Shown one piece after another: positions 1 through 9,432 of a stretch of DNA of 64,000 nt. This stretch comes from Ramlibacter cellulosilyticus (lineage in GTDB: Bacteria; Pseudomonadota; Gammaproteobacteria; Burkholderiales; Burkholderiaceae_C), in contig NZ_JACORT010000001.1 in assembly GCF_014297465.1 (NCBI RefSeq), positions 434,001 through 498,000 of the forward strand. Direction: 5' to 3'. The notes under the pieces were generated by a model. The model saw only the letters and a list, made by a program, of their open reading frames with translations, made no database searches and was not told where the DNA came from. The position numbers and the translations under genes are program-made. Each line of letters starts with the position of its first letter. Position 1 is the stretch's first letter.

Positions 1-2
1 TG

Positions 3-287
3 GCCGAAGCCGAAAGAATGCGCGAACAGGAAATCGCCGACGCGATTGCCGACATCAAGCGCAAGATCGAGCTTTATGGATTGACCGCCGCGGATCTCGG
101 ATTTGCGCGGTCCGGCCCGGTCGGCAATTCACGCCCGAAATCGGCGCGCCCGCCGGCGGCCGTGAAATACCGCGGGCCGAATGGCGAGACCTGGTCCGGC
201 GGACGCGGTCGCAAGCCGCAATGGGTGACGCAGGCGCTGCAGGAAGGCCGCAGCCTGGAGGAATTCGCCGTCAAGAACGGCCGCTAG
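3..287 (+). CDS. H-NS family nucleoid-associated protein, 3' part (5' end outside window)
   Basis: The C-terminal part of an H-NS/Bv3F-like DNA-binding protein. The frame is open to the window edge, reading AEAER before the first ATG at 18, so the true start lies upstream. The region after the ATG begins with a charged helix, then YGLTAADLGF, typical of the linker in betaproteobacterial H-NS-like proteins. The C-terminal motif KYRGPNGETWSGGRGRKPQW is the H-NS DNA-binding core, with its GRGRKP minor-groove hook. Such proteins silence AT-rich and horizontally acquired DNA. The family call is secure; the full length and N-terminal oligomerisation domain cannot be seen. Confidence 0.9.
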   Translation, partial: AEAERMREQEIADAIADIKRKIELYGLTAADLGFARSGPVGNSRPKSARPPAAVKYRGPNGETWSGGRGRKPQWVTQALQEGRSLEEFAVKNGR

Positions 288-314
288 CGGCCGCGGGGCG
301 CGCGTTGGGCGCGC

Positions 315-1460
315 TCAGGCCCGCACGTCGGCTGCGGGCTCGGCCAGCTCCGGCTCCAGCGCCACCGCGAGGCGGCGATAGAACAGGTGGTAGGCCAGGG
401 CGCAGAGCAGCAGCGCCGGCAGCAGGATCTCCTGGCGCCCGCTGAAGAACACGGCGGGCAGCACCGGCACGATCGCGCAGATCCACATCACCATCGACAC
501 GGCCGCGTTGCGCAGGTTCGCGGGCAGGGCCGTCAGGTTCGGCTGCACCAGCTGCGTGGCGACGAGGCTGTGGAGGTGGCGGCGATCCGGCTCGCCGGGG
601 GAGCGGCGCTGGCGGCTGCGGCGCCAGATGCTGTAGACCACCTCGATCGTCGGGTAGCCGCACAGCAGGACGCTGGCCCACGGCGACACGCCGGGGTTGC
701 GCGCGAGCAGTTCGACGGAGAGCCACGCCAGCGCGAAGCCGGAGAAGTACGCGCCGCCGTCCCCCAGGAACAGCTTGCCCCACGGGAAGTTCACCAGCCA
801 GAAGCCGCCGACGGCCGCTGCGAGGACCAGCGCCACGTTCGCGAGCGCCACGTCGCCGACGCTGTACGCGATCGCGGAGAGCGCCAGCGACGAGATGATC
901 ACGGTGCCGCTGGCGAGGCCGTGGAAGCCGTCGATGATGTTGATGGAGTTCGCCACGCCGCCGACCGCGAACGCGGTGAACAGCACCGCGACGGGCCACA
1001 TGGAGAGAAGCATGTCTGCCAGCGGGATGTCGACCCGCGTCAGGCCCACGCCCGTCCACAGCGCCGCGAGGCCGCCGCTGCCCATGGTGAGCAGCAGGCG
1101 TGTGCGCACGCTCACGCGCTTGGTCACGTCCTCGGTGAGGCCGCCCAGGAGCGCCGGCATGCCGGCCAGCAGGAGCGTCGTGAGCAGCGCCGATTCGCCG
1201 GGCTTCGCGATGAACATCCACGCGCCCGTCATCGCGACGTAGATCGCGATGCCGCCCACGCGCGGCGTGGGGCTCGAATGGAACTTCTGCACGGCCCCCG
1301 GCAGGTCCATCGTGAAGTGCCCATGCTTGTGGGCGCTCAGCACGAGCGACTGGGCCACGGCAAATGAGCCGACCAGGGTCGCCGCGATGACCAGGAGCAC
1401 AGGGACAGACAGCACGCGTTTCCTTTTTTGCCGCTCGAGACGGTTTGTTCTAACCTCCAT
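315..1460 (-). CDS. WecA/MraY-type glycosyltransferase family 4 (undecaprenyl-phosphate sugar-phosphate transferase)
   Basis: A polytopic membrane enzyme of 381 residues that should transfer a UDP-sugar 1-phosphate (probably a HexNAc-phosphate) to undecaprenyl phosphate, starting a surface polysaccharide. Family motifs appear in order: PTPRVGGIAIY (residues 64-74), the acidic TED at 109-111 in place of the usual DD, NSINIIDGFHGLASG (171-185), GDGGAYFSGF (233-242) and the HLH box (295-297). About ten hydrophobic segments separate them. I chose the ATG at 1460 because the open frame upstream (to 1598) is polar and unlike the family N-terminus; the ribosome-binding site there is weak. It stands alone, divergent from cysM across a tRNA. 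The exact sugar cannot be predicted. Confidence 0.85.
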   Translation of the reverse strand: MEVRTNRLERQKRKRVLSVPVLLVIAATLVGSFAVAQSLVLSAHKHGHFTMDLPGAVQKFHSSPTPRVGGIAIYVAMTGAWMFIAKPGESALLTTLLLAGMPALLGGLTEDVTKRVSVRTRLLLTMGSGGLAALWTGVGLTRVDIPLADMLLSMWPVAVLFTAFAVGGVANSINIIDGFHGLASGTVIISSLALSAIAYSVGDVALANVALVLAAAVGGFWLVNFPWGKLFLGDGGAYFSGFALAWLSVELLARNPGVSPWASVLLCGYPTIEVVYSIWRRSRQRRSPGEPDRRHLHSLVATQLVQPNLTALPANLRNAAVSMVMWICAIVPVLPAVFFSGRQEILLPALLLCALAYHLFYRRLAVALEPELAEPAADVRA

Positions 1461-1757
1461 CACAACAGAATGTGACAGAGGGACGCACTTTATTGCAGAC
1501 CTGCCTGCGAGGCAACTGGGACGTGGTGCCGATACCAAGAGCATGCGATATGACTGCTTTGGTACCAATGCACGCCATGCTCGACAGTGAACACTCACGC
1601 GGCGCAGGTCGTTGGCGGCGACGGGGCTGGAGTGTCGCCGCAGGACGCTCCGGTGGGTGTTACATGCGTGTTAAGAACGCTTCCGGCGTGCGAAAGGGGC
1701 GCCTGCGTGGCGCTGCAGTCACTGGAGCGGAAGCAGGGAAGGGAGAGGCGCGAGGCC
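1461..1757. other. Intergenic region, glycosyltransferase to tRNA-Leu
   Basis: About 300 bases without a convincing gene. They hold the upstream region of the minus-strand glycosyltransferase and the downstream flank of the minus-strand tRNA. A small hairpin (GCGCC/GGCGC, 1699-1713) followed on the minus strand by CCCTTTC could end tRNA transcription, but it is weak. Open frames crossing this region have no recognisable product. Confidence 0.4.
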
Positions 1758-1844
1758 TGGTGCCGGAGCCCGGAATCGAACCGGGACGGTGTTGCCACCG
1801 GCAGATTTTGAGTCTGCTGCGTCTACCGATTTCGCCACTCCGGC
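1758..1844 (-). tRNA. tRNA-Leu (anticodon CAA)
   Basis: On the minus strand the sequence folds as a class II tRNA. The 7-bp acceptor stem GCCGGAG/CTCCGGC pairs 1838-1844 with 1762-1768. The anticodon stem GCAGA/TCTGC encloses loop CTCAAAA, giving anticodon CAA (reads UUG). There is a long variable arm, a T arm containing GGTTCGATTCC, discriminator A and an encoded CCA end. Length is 87 nt including CCA. The long variable arm and the A discriminator fit leucine identity. Confidence 0.97.
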
Positions 1845-1886
1845 AGCGAGGGAAGGGGAATCGGAAATTATGGCACAGTGCCGTGC

Positions 1887-2789
1887 ATGCACTACCCCAC
1901 GATCGAAGACGCGATCGGCAAGACTCCGCTGGTGGCGCTGCAGCGCATCGGCGCCGCGGACAACCACAAGCGCGGCAACGTCCTCCTCGGCAAGCTCGAA
2001 GGCAACAATCCCGCCGGTTCCGTGAAGGACCGGCCCGCCGTTTCCATGATCCGGCGCGCGCAGGAGCGCGGCGAGATCCGGCCCGGCGACACCCTCATCG
2101 AGGCAACCTCCGGCAATACCGGCATCGCCCTCGCGATGGCCGCGGCCATCATGGGCTACCGCATGGTCCTGATCATGCCGGAGGACCTCTCCATCGAGCG
2201 CGCGCAGACGATGAAGGCGTTCGGCGCGGAGCTGCTGCTCACGCCCAAGAGCGGCGGCATGGAATACGCGCGCGACCTCGCCGAGAACATGCAGCGCGAA
2301 GGCAAGGGCCGCGTGCTCGACCAGTTCGCCAACCCCGACAACCCGCGTATCCACTACGAGACCACCGGTCCCGAGCTGTGGGAGCAGACGGGCGGACGCA
2401 TCACGCACTTCGTCAGCGCCATGGGCACGACGGGCACCATCACGGGCGTGTCGCGCTTCCTCAAGGAAAGGAACCCCGCGATCCGCATCATCGGCGCGCA
2501 GCCGAGCGAGGGCTCGCGCATCCCCGGCATCCGCAAGTGGCCGCAGGAATACCTGCCGAAGATCTACGACCCTTCGGCGGTGGACGAACTCGTGCTCGTG
2601 AGCCAGGAAGACGCCGAGGACATGTGCCGCCGCCTCGCCAGCGAGGAAGGCATCTTCGGCGGCATTTCCGCAGCGGGCGCGTGCTGGGTCGCGCAGCAGG
2701 TGGCGCGGCAGGTGGAGAACGCCACCATCGTCTTCGTCGTGTGCGACCGCGGCGATCGCTACCTTTCCACCGGAGTCTTCCCCGCGTGA
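1887..2789 (+). CDS. cysM: Cysteine synthase B (O-acetylserine sulfhydrylase, CysM type)
   Basis: A PLP-dependent beta-replacement enzyme of 300 residues making cysteine from O-acetylserine and sulfide or thiosulfate. Visible signatures are IGKTPLVALQR near the N-terminus, NNPAGSVKDR with the PLP lysine at K47, TSGNTG (74-79) and the GTTGT phosphate-binding loop. Overall length and the GGISAAG region match CysM rather than CysK. The ATG at 1887 aligns with the family start (HYPTIEDAIGKTPL); an ATG at 1878 adds only three residues. The stop overlaps the GTG of the following NUDIX gene, so the two are probably co-translated. A TusA-like gene follows in the same run, a second sulfur-metabolism function. 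Confidence 0.95.
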   Translation: MHYPTIEDAIGKTPLVALQRIGAADNHKRGNVLLGKLEGNNPAGSVKDRPAVSMIRRAQERGEIRPGDTLIEATSGNTGIALAMAAAIMGYRMVLIMPEDLSIERAQTMKAFGAELLLTPKSGGMEYARDLAENMQREGKGRVLDQFANPDNPRIHYETTGPELWEQTGGRITHFVSAMGTTGTITGVSRFLKERNPAIRIIGAQPSEGSRIPGIRKWPQEYLPKIYDPSAVDELVLVSQEDAEDMCRRLASEEGIFGGISAAGACWVAQQVARQVENATIVFVVCDRGDRYLSTGVFPA

Positions 2790-3316
2790 GCGGCGCCTGG
2801 CGGTTCTGTCCGCAGTGCGCCGCGCCGCTCGCGTGGATCGCGCAGCAGGAAGACGGCGGCGAGAAGCAGCGGCTGCGCTGCCCCGCCTGCGGCTGGACGC
2901 ACTGGAACAACCCGACGCCGGTGCTCGCCGCCGTCGTCCAGTACCAGGACCGCATCCTGCTCGCGCGCAACGCAGCGTGGACCCACAAGATGTATGCGCT
3001 GATCACCGGCTTCATGGAAGCCGGCGAGACGCCGCAGGACGGCATCGCGCGCGAGATCGCCGAGGAGACGAACCTGCGCGCCACGTCCCTGGACCTCATC
3101 GGGGTCTACGACTTCCAGCGCATGAACCAGGTCATCATCGCCTACCATGCGGAGTGCGAAGGCGAGGTGAAGCTGTCGCCCGAACTGGTGGACTACAAGC
3201 TGTTCGCGTACGACCAGGTGCGCTGCTGGCCCGCGGGGACCGGCCACGCTCTGGCCGACTGGCTGCGCAGCCGCGGCCACGAGCCGCAGTACATGGAGCT
3301 CCCTCGCCGCGAGTGA
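2786..3316 (+). CDS. NUDIX hydrolase with N-terminal zinc ribbon
   Basis: A 176-residue pyrophosphohydrolase. The N-terminus has a four-cysteine zinc ribbon (C8, C11, C32, C35; CPQC and CPAC), followed by a Nudix domain. The Nudix box GFMEAGETPQDGIAREIAEE keeps the catalytic REIAEE core, but the usual glycine after it is replaced (EETNL). The layout resembles NudC-type NAD(H)/NAD-capped-RNA hydrolases, but the diagnostic SQPWPFPxS motif is missing, so substrate specificity is open. The start is GTG at 2786, overlapping the cysM stop by 4 nt (GTGA), a coupling arrangement that decides the start. It belongs to the cysM-tusA-like-mutarotase run. Confidence 0.85.
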   Translation: MSGAWRFCPQCAAPLAWIAQQEDGGEKQRLRCPACGWTHWNNPTPVLAAVVQYQDRILLARNAAWTHKMYALITGFMEAGETPQDGIAREIAEETNLRATSLDLIGVYDFQRMNQVIIAYHAECEGEVKLSPELVDYKLFAYDQVRCWPAGTGHALADWLRSRGHEPQYMELPRRE

Positions 3317-3328
3317 GGAGACACGGTG

Positions 3329-3556
3329 ATGCAGATCGACAAGGAAATCGACACGCGCGGGCTGAACTGCCCGCTGCCCATCCTGAAGGCGAAGAAGGCC
3401 CTGACCGACATGCAGAGCGGGCAGCTGCTGAAGGTGGTCTCCACGGACGGCGGGTCGCTGCGCGACTTCCAGGCCTTCTCCAGGCAGACGGGCAACGAGC
3501 TGGTGGAACAGCAGACCGTGGGCGACGAGTTCATCCACGTGCTGCGCCGGCGCTGA
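3329..3556 (+). CDS. TusA/SirA-family sulfurtransferase-like protein
   Basis: A small 75-residue cytoplasmic protein with the TusA/SirA/YedF fold signature: DTRGLNCPLPILKAKKAL near the N-terminus, where C14 in the CPxP motif is the persulfide-carrying cysteine. TusA-family proteins relay sulfur from cysteine desulfurase to acceptors such as tRNA or molybdopterin machinery. Which acceptor is used here is unknown. AGGAG at 3316-3320 lies 8 nt before the ATG at 3329; a GTG at 3326 is the alternative and adds one residue. The position after cysM fits sulfur handling. Its stop shares one base with the next start (TGATG). Confidence 0.85.
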   Translation: MQIDKEIDTRGLNCPLPILKAKKALTDMQSGQLLKVVSTDGGSLRDFQAFSRQTGNELVEQQTVGDEFIHVLRRR

Positions 3557-4377
3557 TGCAGGCCGGCGCGGACGTCGTGCTGCGCAATGGCGCGGGCGAC
3601 GAGGCGCGGCTGAGCACGCAGGGGGCGCAACTGCTGTCCTGGCAACCCGCAGGCGAGGGCGAGCAGCTGTACCTGAGTCCGCTGTCCCGTCCGGCCCCCG
3701 GTGTCGCGGTGCGCGGCGGCGTGCCGGTGTGCTTCCCGCAGTTCTCCGAACGCGGTCCGCTGCCCAAGCACGGATTCGTGCGCACGCAGGAGTGGCAGCT
3801 CCTGGTGCCGCCCGTCCCGCACGCGCCCATCGCCGAAGCGCGCTTCCAGCTCGACTCCTCCATGCCGGGTCCGTGGGACCGTGCGTTCTGCGTCGTGCTG
3901 GTCGCGCGGCTCGGCGCGCGTTGGCTGGAGCTGGAGCTGCAGGCGGCCAACACCGGGCGCACGCCCTGGTCCTTCACCGCCGCACTGCACACGTACCTGC
4001 AGGTGGGCGACGTGCGCGCGGTGCGCATCGCCGGACTGCGCGGCCTCGACTACGAGGACATGGTGGGCGGCAACACCTTGCGCAGCGAGACCGAGCCGGT
4101 GCTCGCCATCGCGGACGAGACCGACCGCGTCTACCGTGAGGCCGCCCGTGCGATCGACGTGACGGAACCGGGCAGGCCGCCACGGCACGTCACGCAGCAG
4201 GGGTTCCGCGACGCGGTGGTGTGGAACCCGGGCCCGGCCAAGGCTACCCGGCTCGGCGACATGCCAGCCGACGACTGGCCGCGCATGCTGTGCATCGAAG
4301 CTGGCGCCATCGCGCAGCCCGTGGAACTCGCGCCAGGCAAGACCTGGAGCGGGATCCAGCGGATCGCGCTTGCCTAG
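3556..4377 (+). CDS. D-hexose-6-phosphate mutarotase (YeaD-like aldose 1-epimerase)
   Basis: A 273-residue beta-sandwich protein of the aldose-1-epimerase superfamily, YeaD branch, expected to interconvert anomers of hexose 6-phosphates. Supporting motifs are [10 protein letters not shown], the [11 protein letters not shown] histidine motif, [10 protein letters not shown] (second conserved histidine) and [10 protein letters not shown]. The C-terminal [19 protein letters not shown] segment is also typical. The ATG overlaps the previous stop by one base. The gene converges on galU, with both stop codons using the same CTAG (4374-4377). Placing a sugar-phosphate enzyme next to galU fits a shared glucose-phosphate theme, although the two are on opposite strands. 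Confidence 0.88.
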   Translation: MQAGADVVLRNGAGDEARLSTQGAQLLSWQPAGEGEQLYLSPLSRPAPGVAVRGGVPVCFPQFSERGPLPKHGFVRTQEWQLLVPPVPHAPIAEARFQLDSSMPGPWDRAFCVVLVARLGARWLELELQAANTGRTPWSFTAALHTYLQVGDVRAVRIAGLRGLDYEDMVGGNTLRSETEPVLAIADETDRVYREAARAIDVTEPGRPPRHVTQQGFRDAVVWNPGPAKATRLGDMPADDWPRMLCIEAGAIAQPVELAPGKTWSGIQRIALA

Positions 4378-5270
4378 CGCTCGCCGAAACGCAGCGTCCC
4401 GAGGTATTCGCGGAAGGCCGCGCCCACCTCGGGGTGCTTCAGCGCGAACTCCACCGTCGCTTCCAGGAAGCCTTCCTTGCTGCCGCAGTCGTAGCGCTTG
4501 CCGCGGTAGCGGTAGGCATGCACGCCTTCGCTGCCGATCAGCTGCGCGATGCCGTCGGTGAGCTGGATCTCGCCGCCCGAGCCGCGCGGCTGGTTGCGGA
4601 TCTTGTCGAAGACGGCAGGCGTCAGCACGTAGCGACCGGCCACGCCCAGCCGCGAAGGCGCGTTCTCGGGCGAGGGCTTCTCCACCATCTGCCGCACTTT
4701 CACGAGCCTGTCCGCCACGGGGTCGCCCGCCACGATGCCGTAGCGCTTCACGTGTTCGGTCGGGACCTCCTGCACCGCGAGGATCGACGTCTGCAGCTCC
4801 AGGAACTGCTCGACCATCTGCGCCAGCACGCCGGGGCTGCCTTCGCCGCCCGTCATCAGGTCGTCGGCGAGCAGCACGGCGAAAGGTTCGTCGTTGACGA
4901 TCGGTGCCGCGCACAGCACGGCATGGCCGAGGCCCAGGGCGCGCGGCTGGCGGACGTAGGAGCAGTCCATGTCGTCGGGGATGACGGAGCGCGCGACGGC
5001 GAGCAGCTCCTTCTTGCCGGCGGCCTCGAGCTCGTTCTCCAGCTCGTAGGCGGTGTCGAAGTGGTCCTCGATGGCGCGCTTGTTCTTGCCGGTGACGAAG
5101 ATCATGTGGCGGATGCCCGCCTCGTACGCCTCTTCGACGGCGTACTGGATCAGCGGCTTGTCGACGACCGGCAGCATTTCCTTCGGCGAAGCCTTGGTCG
5201 CCGGCAGGAAGCGCGTCCCCAGGCCCGCAACCGGGAACACCGCTTTGTTAACATGTGTGAACTTTTTCAT
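4374..5270 (-). CDS. galU: UTP-glucose-1-phosphate uridylyltransferase
   Basis: Makes UDP-glucose from UTP and glucose 1-phosphate for exopolysaccharide, LPS and trehalose synthesis. The 298-residue protein has the classic N-terminus with nucleotide-binding [20 protein letters not shown], then [15 protein letters not shown], the LADDLM metal/nucleotide motif, and RYGIVAGDP and [10 protein letters not shown] further on. Length and motif order match bacterial GalU throughout. The ATG at 5270 is followed by [16 protein letters not shown], an ordinary start. It is divergent from the dehydrogenase-like gene at 5371, leaving a 100-bp shared promoter region. Confidence 0.97.
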   Translation of the reverse strand: MKKFTHVNKAVFPVAGLGTRFLPATKASPKEMLPVVDKPLIQYAVEEAYEAGIRHMIFVTGKNKRAIEDHFDTAYELENELEAAGKKELLAVARSVIPDDMDCSYVRQPRALGLGHAVLCAAPIVNDEPFAVLLADDLMTGGEGSPGVLAQMVEQFLELQTSILAVQEVPTEHVKRYGIVAGDPVADRLVKVRQMVEKPSPENAPSRLGVAGRYVLTPAVFDKIRNQPRGSGGEIQLTDGIAQLIGSEGVHAYRYRGKRYDCGSKEGFLEATVEFALKHPEVGAAFREYLGTLRFGER

Positions 5271-5370
5271 CGACCGCCTGTAGAGTTGTAGCTAGAGTGC
5301 GCAGCCTGGCACTTGCAGCGATTGTGCTGAAGAAGCAGTCCCGCGTGGTGCACTCCCAAGGAATGCTGTC

Positions 5371-6381
5371 TTGGAAATCCTTCTTCTCGAGCGGCTCGTC
5401 CCCGAAGCCCAGGCCTGGCTGGAAGCCCGCCACCAGGTGGTGTACCGGCCCGAGCTCGCCCAGGACTCCGCGGCGCTCCGCAGCCAACTCTACAACGTGC
5501 AGAGCCTCGTCCTTCCCCGGAAGGTGACGGTCACGCGCGAATTCCTCGACTTCGCGCCGGTGCTGCGCGGCCTCGCGCGCATGCACGTCGGCACCGACAA
5601 CACCGACCTCGAAGCCTGCCGCGACCGGCGCGTGCGCGTGATCCAGCCGATCAACGCGCACGTGCGCTCGAACGCCGAGTACCTGCTCGCAAGCCTGCTG
5701 CTGCTGTTCCGGCGCGGCATCGGCACGGCGCTGAAGGGCGAGCGCAATGCGCCGGCGACGCTCGGGCGGGAGCTGCATGGCAGCACCGTGGGCCTGCTCG
5801 GTCTCGCCCCTTCGGCCCATGCGCTGGCCGCGATGCTCGATGCGCTCGGTGCGAAGCTGGTGGGCTACGACCCCGCCGTGCACCACACCTCCCCGATGTG
5901 GGGGCGCCTGAAGGTGCAGCCGGTCGGTCTCCAGGAACTCGTCGCGCAGGCCGACGCGGTGACCGTGCAGGTGCTCTACGCCTCGCGCTACGAGCATTTC
6001 ATCAACGACAAGGTGCTGGCCCATTGCCGGCCGGGGCAGGTGTGGACGGGCACCACGCGTTCGTCCATCTTCGATCCGGATGCCCTCGCGCGGGCGCTCT
6101 CCGACGGCCGCATCGAGGCGGCCATGCTGGATGGCGCCGAGGCCGGTTTCGCCGCGCGCGGCACGCCGCTCGGCGAGCAGCGCAACCTGTACCTCACGCC
6201 GCGTGTCGGTTCGTGGACGCGCGAGTCGCGCGTGCGCGCCAGCTGGTACGTGGCGCAGCGCCTGCACGAGACGCTGACGGCGCCGCGCCACTCCGGCTTC
6301 GAGCCCATCCTCAGCGCCCCGATGGGGCTGGACTCGGTGTCGCCGCCGGAGAGCATGCCGGCGGCCTTGCGGGACGACTGA
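5371..6381 (+). CDS. D-2-hydroxyacid dehydrogenase superfamily protein with degenerate active site
   Basis: A 336-residue member of the phosphoglycerate/2-hydroxyacid dehydrogenase superfamily. The start is TTG at 5371, supported by AAGGA 8 nt upstream and no in-frame ATG. The fold is recognisable: substrate-domain segment MHVGTDNTDLEACRDRRV, dinucleotide region STVGLLGLAPSAHALA, R230 in TTRSSIFD, E257 in LDGAEAGF, and TPRVGSWTRES at the end. Two normally conserved features are lost: the GxGxxG loop reads GLAPSA (144-149), and the catalytic histidine of TPHxG is arginine (R278). It may be a weak or repurposed enzyme, or a binding protein. The reading frame is intact, so it is not an obvious pseudogene. 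Confidence 0.8.
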   Translation: MEILLLERLVPEAQAWLEARHQVVYRPELAQDSAALRSQLYNVQSLVLPRKVTVTREFLDFAPVLRGLARMHVGTDNTDLEACRDRRVRVIQPINAHVRSNAEYLLASLLLLFRRGIGTALKGERNAPATLGRELHGSTVGLLGLAPSAHALAAMLDALGAKLVGYDPAVHHTSPMWGRLKVQPVGLQELVAQADAVTVQVLYASRYEHFINDKVLAHCRPGQVWTGTTRSSIFDPDALARALSDGRIEAAMLDGAEAGFAARGTPLGEQRNLYLTPRVGSWTRESRVRASWYVAQRLHETLTAPRHSGFEPILSAPMGLDSVSPPESMPAALRDD

Positions 6382-9222
6382 TCAGCCGAGGCGCTTCAGC
6401 TGCGCCTGGATCTTCTCCAGCGCCGCCGTGAAATCGGCGATGCGCTTGCGTTCCTGCTCGATCACGGCCGGCGGAGCCTTCGCCACGAAAGCTTCATTCG
6501 ACAGCTTGCCCTTCGCCTTGGCGAGCTCGCCTTCCAGGCGCTTCTCCTCCTTGGCGAGGCGCACCTTCTCGGCGGCGACGTCGATCTCCATGTAAAGGCA
6601 CAGGCGCGCATCGCCGGCCACCGCCACCGGCGCGGCCTGCGCAGCCGCGGCCCAGGCCGCCTCGTCGTCGAACACCTTCACTTCGCTCAGCTTCGCCAGG
6701 GCCTGCAGCACCGGCGCCGCTTCGCGCATGAACGCGGCATCGCCCAGCACGTACGCGGGCAGGCGGGTGCCCGGCGAGACGTTCATCTCCCCGCGCAGCG
6801 TGCGGCACGCGTCCACCACCGCCTTCAGCTTCGCCATCCAGGCTTCGGCCTCGGGGCTGACGTTGGCGGGATTGGACTGCGGGTAGGGCGCGAGGCTCAC
6901 CGACTCTCCGTCCTTGCCGGCGACGGGGGCCACCTTCTGCCACAGCTCCTCGGTGATGAACGGGATCACGGGATGGGCGAGGCGCAGGATCGCTTCGAGC
7001 ACGCGGATCAGCGTGCGGCGCGTGCCGCGCAGCTGCGCGCGACCCGCTTGCGGGTCCTTCGCATTCTCGCCGCCCTGGATCTGCACCTTCGCGATCTCCA
7101 GGTACCAGTCGCAGTACTCGTCCCAGACGAACTGGTAGATCGCGTTGGCGACGTTGTCGAGCCGGTACTCCTCGAAGCCCTTCGCCACGTCGGCTTCCGC
7201 CTTCTGCAGCAGCGAGATGATCCAGCGGTCCGCCGGGGTGAGGATCGCGTCCTGCTCGGAGAGGTCGTGGCCCTCCGTGTGCATCAGGACGAACTTCGTC
7301 GCGTTCCAGAGCTTGTTGCAGAAGTTGCGGTAGCCCTCGCAGCGCTTCGAATCGAAGTTGATCGACCGGCCCAGGGTCGCGAGCGCCGCGAAGGTGAAGC
7401 GCAGCGCGTCCGCCCCGTAGGCCGGGATGCCTTCCGGAAATTCCTTCTGCGTGTTCTTGCGGACCTGCGGCGCCGTCTCGGGCTTGCGCAGGCCGGTGGT
7501 GCGCTTGTCCAGCAGCGGCTCCAGCGCGATGCCGTCGATCAGGTCGACCGGGTCGAGCACGTTGCCTTCCGACTTGCTCATCTTCTTGCCGTGCGAGTCG
7601 CGCACCAGCCCGTGGATGTACACGTGGCGGAACGGCACCTGGCCGGTGAAGTGGGTGGTCATCATGATCATCCGGGCGACCCAGAAGAAGATGATGTCGT
7701 AGCCGGTCACCAGCACCGTCGACGGCAGGTACAGGTCCATGTCCTGCGTCTTCTCCGGCCAGCCCAGGGTGGAGAAGGGCACGAGCGCGGACGAATACCA
7801 GGTGTCGAGCACGTCGGGATCGCGCGTGAGCTTCTTGCCCGGCGCCTGGGCCTGGGCTTCCGCTTCGCTGCGCGCGACGTAGACCTCGCCCTGTTCGTCG
7901 TACCAGGCCGGGATCTGGTGGCCCCACCAGAGCTGGCGCGAGATGCACCAGTCCTGGATGTTGTTCATCCACTGGTTGTAGGTGTTGACCCAGTTCTCCG
8001 GCACGAAGCGCACGGCGCCGCTCTGCACGGCATCGATGGCCTTCTGCGCGATGGACTTGCCCGTCGGGTCCTGGTCGCTCACCTTCGTCATCGCCACGAA
8101 CCACTGGTCCGTGAGCATGGGCTCCACCACCTGGCCCGTGCGGGCGCAGCGCGGGACCATGAGCTTGTGCTTCTTCGTTTCCTCGAGCAGGCCGAGGGCT
8201 TCCAGGTCGGCGACGACCTTCCTGCGCGCCTCGAAGCGGTCCAGCCCGCGGTAGGCGGACGGCGCGTTGTCGTTGATCTTCGCGTCCAGCGTCAGGACGC
8301 CGATGATCGGCAGCTGGTGCCGCTGGCCGACCAGGTAGTCGTTGGGGTCGTGCGCCGGCGTCACCTTCACCACGCCCGTGCCGAACGCCTTGTCGACGTA
8401 CGCGTCGGCGATGACCGGGATCTCGCGATTGCACAGCGGCAGGCGCACGGTCTTGCCCACGAGGTGGCGGTAACGCTCGTCCTCGGGGTGCACCATCACG
8501 GCGACGTCGCCCAGCATGGTCTCGGGACGCGTCGTGGCCACGGTGAGGTGGCCGGAGCCGTCGGAAAGCTCGTAGCGGATGTGCCAGAGGAAGCCGTCCT
8601 CCTCCTCGCTCTCCACCTCCAGGTCGGACACGGCGGTCTTGAGCTCCGGGTCCCAGTTCACCAGGCGCTTGCCGCGGTAGATGAGGCCCTGCCTGTACAG
8701 CTGCACGAAGGTCTCGGTCACGATCTTCGAGAGCTTCTCGTCCATCGTGAAGTACTCGTGCGACCAGTCCACGCTGTCGCCCATGCGGCGCATCTGCGTG
8801 GTGATGGTGTTGCCGGACTTCTCCTTCCACTCCCAGACCTTCTTCACGAAGTCGGGGCGGCCCAGGTCGTGGCGGCTCGTGCCCTGCTCCTGCAGCTGGC
8901 GCTCCACCACGATCTGGGTGGCGATGCCGGCATGGTCCGTGCCGGGGACCCACAGCGTGTTGAAGCCGCGCATCCGGTGGTAGCGCGTCAGGCTGTCCAT
9001 GATGGTCTGGTTGAACGCGTGCCCCATGTGCAGGGTGCCGGTCACGTTCGGCGGCGGCAGCTGGATGGCGAAGGAAGATTCGTCCGCCTTCGCCTTGCCG
9101 GTTCCGCGGTAGCCCGCGCGCGCGTAGCCGCGCTGTTCCCACAGCGGCCCCCACTTCGCCTCGATGGCGGCGGGTTCGAAGGACTTGGAGAGGCTGTTCA
9201 GCCCGGGTTGTTCGTTGCTCAC
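6382..9222 (-). CDS. valS: Valyl-tRNA synthetase
   Basis: A 946-residue class I aminoacyl-tRNA synthetase charging tRNA-Val. [15 protein letters not shown] carries the HIGH-type motif (HMGH, 65-68) and KMSKS lies at about 547-551 within [10 protein letters not shown]. Between them is the CP1 editing domain that removes mischarged threonine, recognisable by [10 protein letters not shown]. The C-terminal region has the anticodon-binding domain and ends in a coiled coil rich in K/E (about residues 875-946), as in bacterial ValRS. The stop codon directly abuts that of the dehydrogenase-like gene on the other strand. Confidence 0.97.
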   Translation of the reverse strand: MSNEQPGLNSLSKSFEPAAIEAKWGPLWEQRGYARAGYRGTGKAKADESSFAIQLPPPNVTGTLHMGHAFNQTIMDSLTRYHRMRGFNTLWVPGTDHAGIATQIVVERQLQEQGTSRHDLGRPDFVKKVWEWKEKSGNTITTQMRRMGDSVDWSHEYFTMDEKLSKIVTETFVQLYRQGLIYRGKRLVNWDPELKTAVSDLEVESEEEDGFLWHIRYELSDGSGHLTVATTRPETMLGDVAVMVHPEDERYRHLVGKTVRLPLCNREIPVIADAYVDKAFGTGVVKVTPAHDPNDYLVGQRHQLPIIGVLTLDAKINDNAPSAYRGLDRFEARRKVVADLEALGLLEETKKHKLMVPRCARTGQVVEPMLTDQWFVAMTKVSDQDPTGKSIAQKAIDAVQSGAVRFVPENWVNTYNQWMNNIQDWCISRQLWWGHQIPAWYDEQGEVYVARSEAEAQAQAPGKKLTRDPDVLDTWYSSALVPFSTLGWPEKTQDMDLYLPSTVLVTGYDIIFFWVARMIMMTTHFTGQVPFRHVYIHGLVRDSHGKKMSKSEGNVLDPVDLIDGIALEPLLDKRTTGLRKPETAPQVRKNTQKEFPEGIPAYGADALRFTFAALATLGRSINFDSKRCEGYRNFCNKLWNATKFVLMHTEGHDLSEQDAILTPADRWIISLLQKAEADVAKGFEEYRLDNVANAIYQFVWDEYCDWYLEIAKVQIQGGENAKDPQAGRAQLRGTRRTLIRVLEAILRLAHPVIPFITEELWQKVAPVAGKDGESVSLAPYPQSNPANVSPEAEAWMAKLKAVVDACRTLRGEMNVSPGTRLPAYVLGDAAFMREAAPVLQALAKLSEVKVFDDEAAWAAAAQAAPVAVAGDARLCLYMEIDVAAEKVRLAKEEKRLEGELAKAKGKLSNEAFVAKAPPAVIEQERKRIADFTAALEKIQAQLKRLG

Positions 9223-9243
9223 CCGGGGATTTTATCGGTCGGG

Positions 9244-9432
9244 CTATTCCGGGATGGCGCGCGCGGCCTCCACGCACTCCTTCAGGACCCGGGCGTCGCC
9301 GACCTGGTTGGCCAGCAGCAGGATGAGGCGGGCGTTGAGCAGGGCCGACTGCTGCTCGGACAGCCCCTGGTGGGCGTCCAGCAACTGCTCGTAGAAGCCG
9401 TCGGCGTCCTGCAGGTTCAGTTGGGTCTTCAT
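9244..9432 (-). CDS. DUF2783 small protein
   Basis: A 62-residue protein of unknown function, predicted mostly helical and soluble. The sequence NLQDADGFYEQLLDAHQGLS and the following ALNARL-type segment (here LLNARLILLLANQVGD) match DUF2783, a family usually found beside FAD-dependent aromatic monooxygenases. Its ATG overlaps the stop of the monooxygenase by 4 nt (ATGA), so the two are translationally coupled. That coupling suggests an accessory role, for example stabilising the monooxygenase, but no activity is known. Only 21 nt separate it from valS. Confidence 0.8.
   Translation of the reverse strand: MKTQLNLQDADGFYEQLLDAHQGLSEQQSALLNARLILLLANQVGDARVLKECVEAARAIPE

Noticed and set aside
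1587-1811. Small open frames between the glycosyltransferase and tRNA-Leu
   Set aside because: They run into the tRNA and have no ribosome-binding site or homology.
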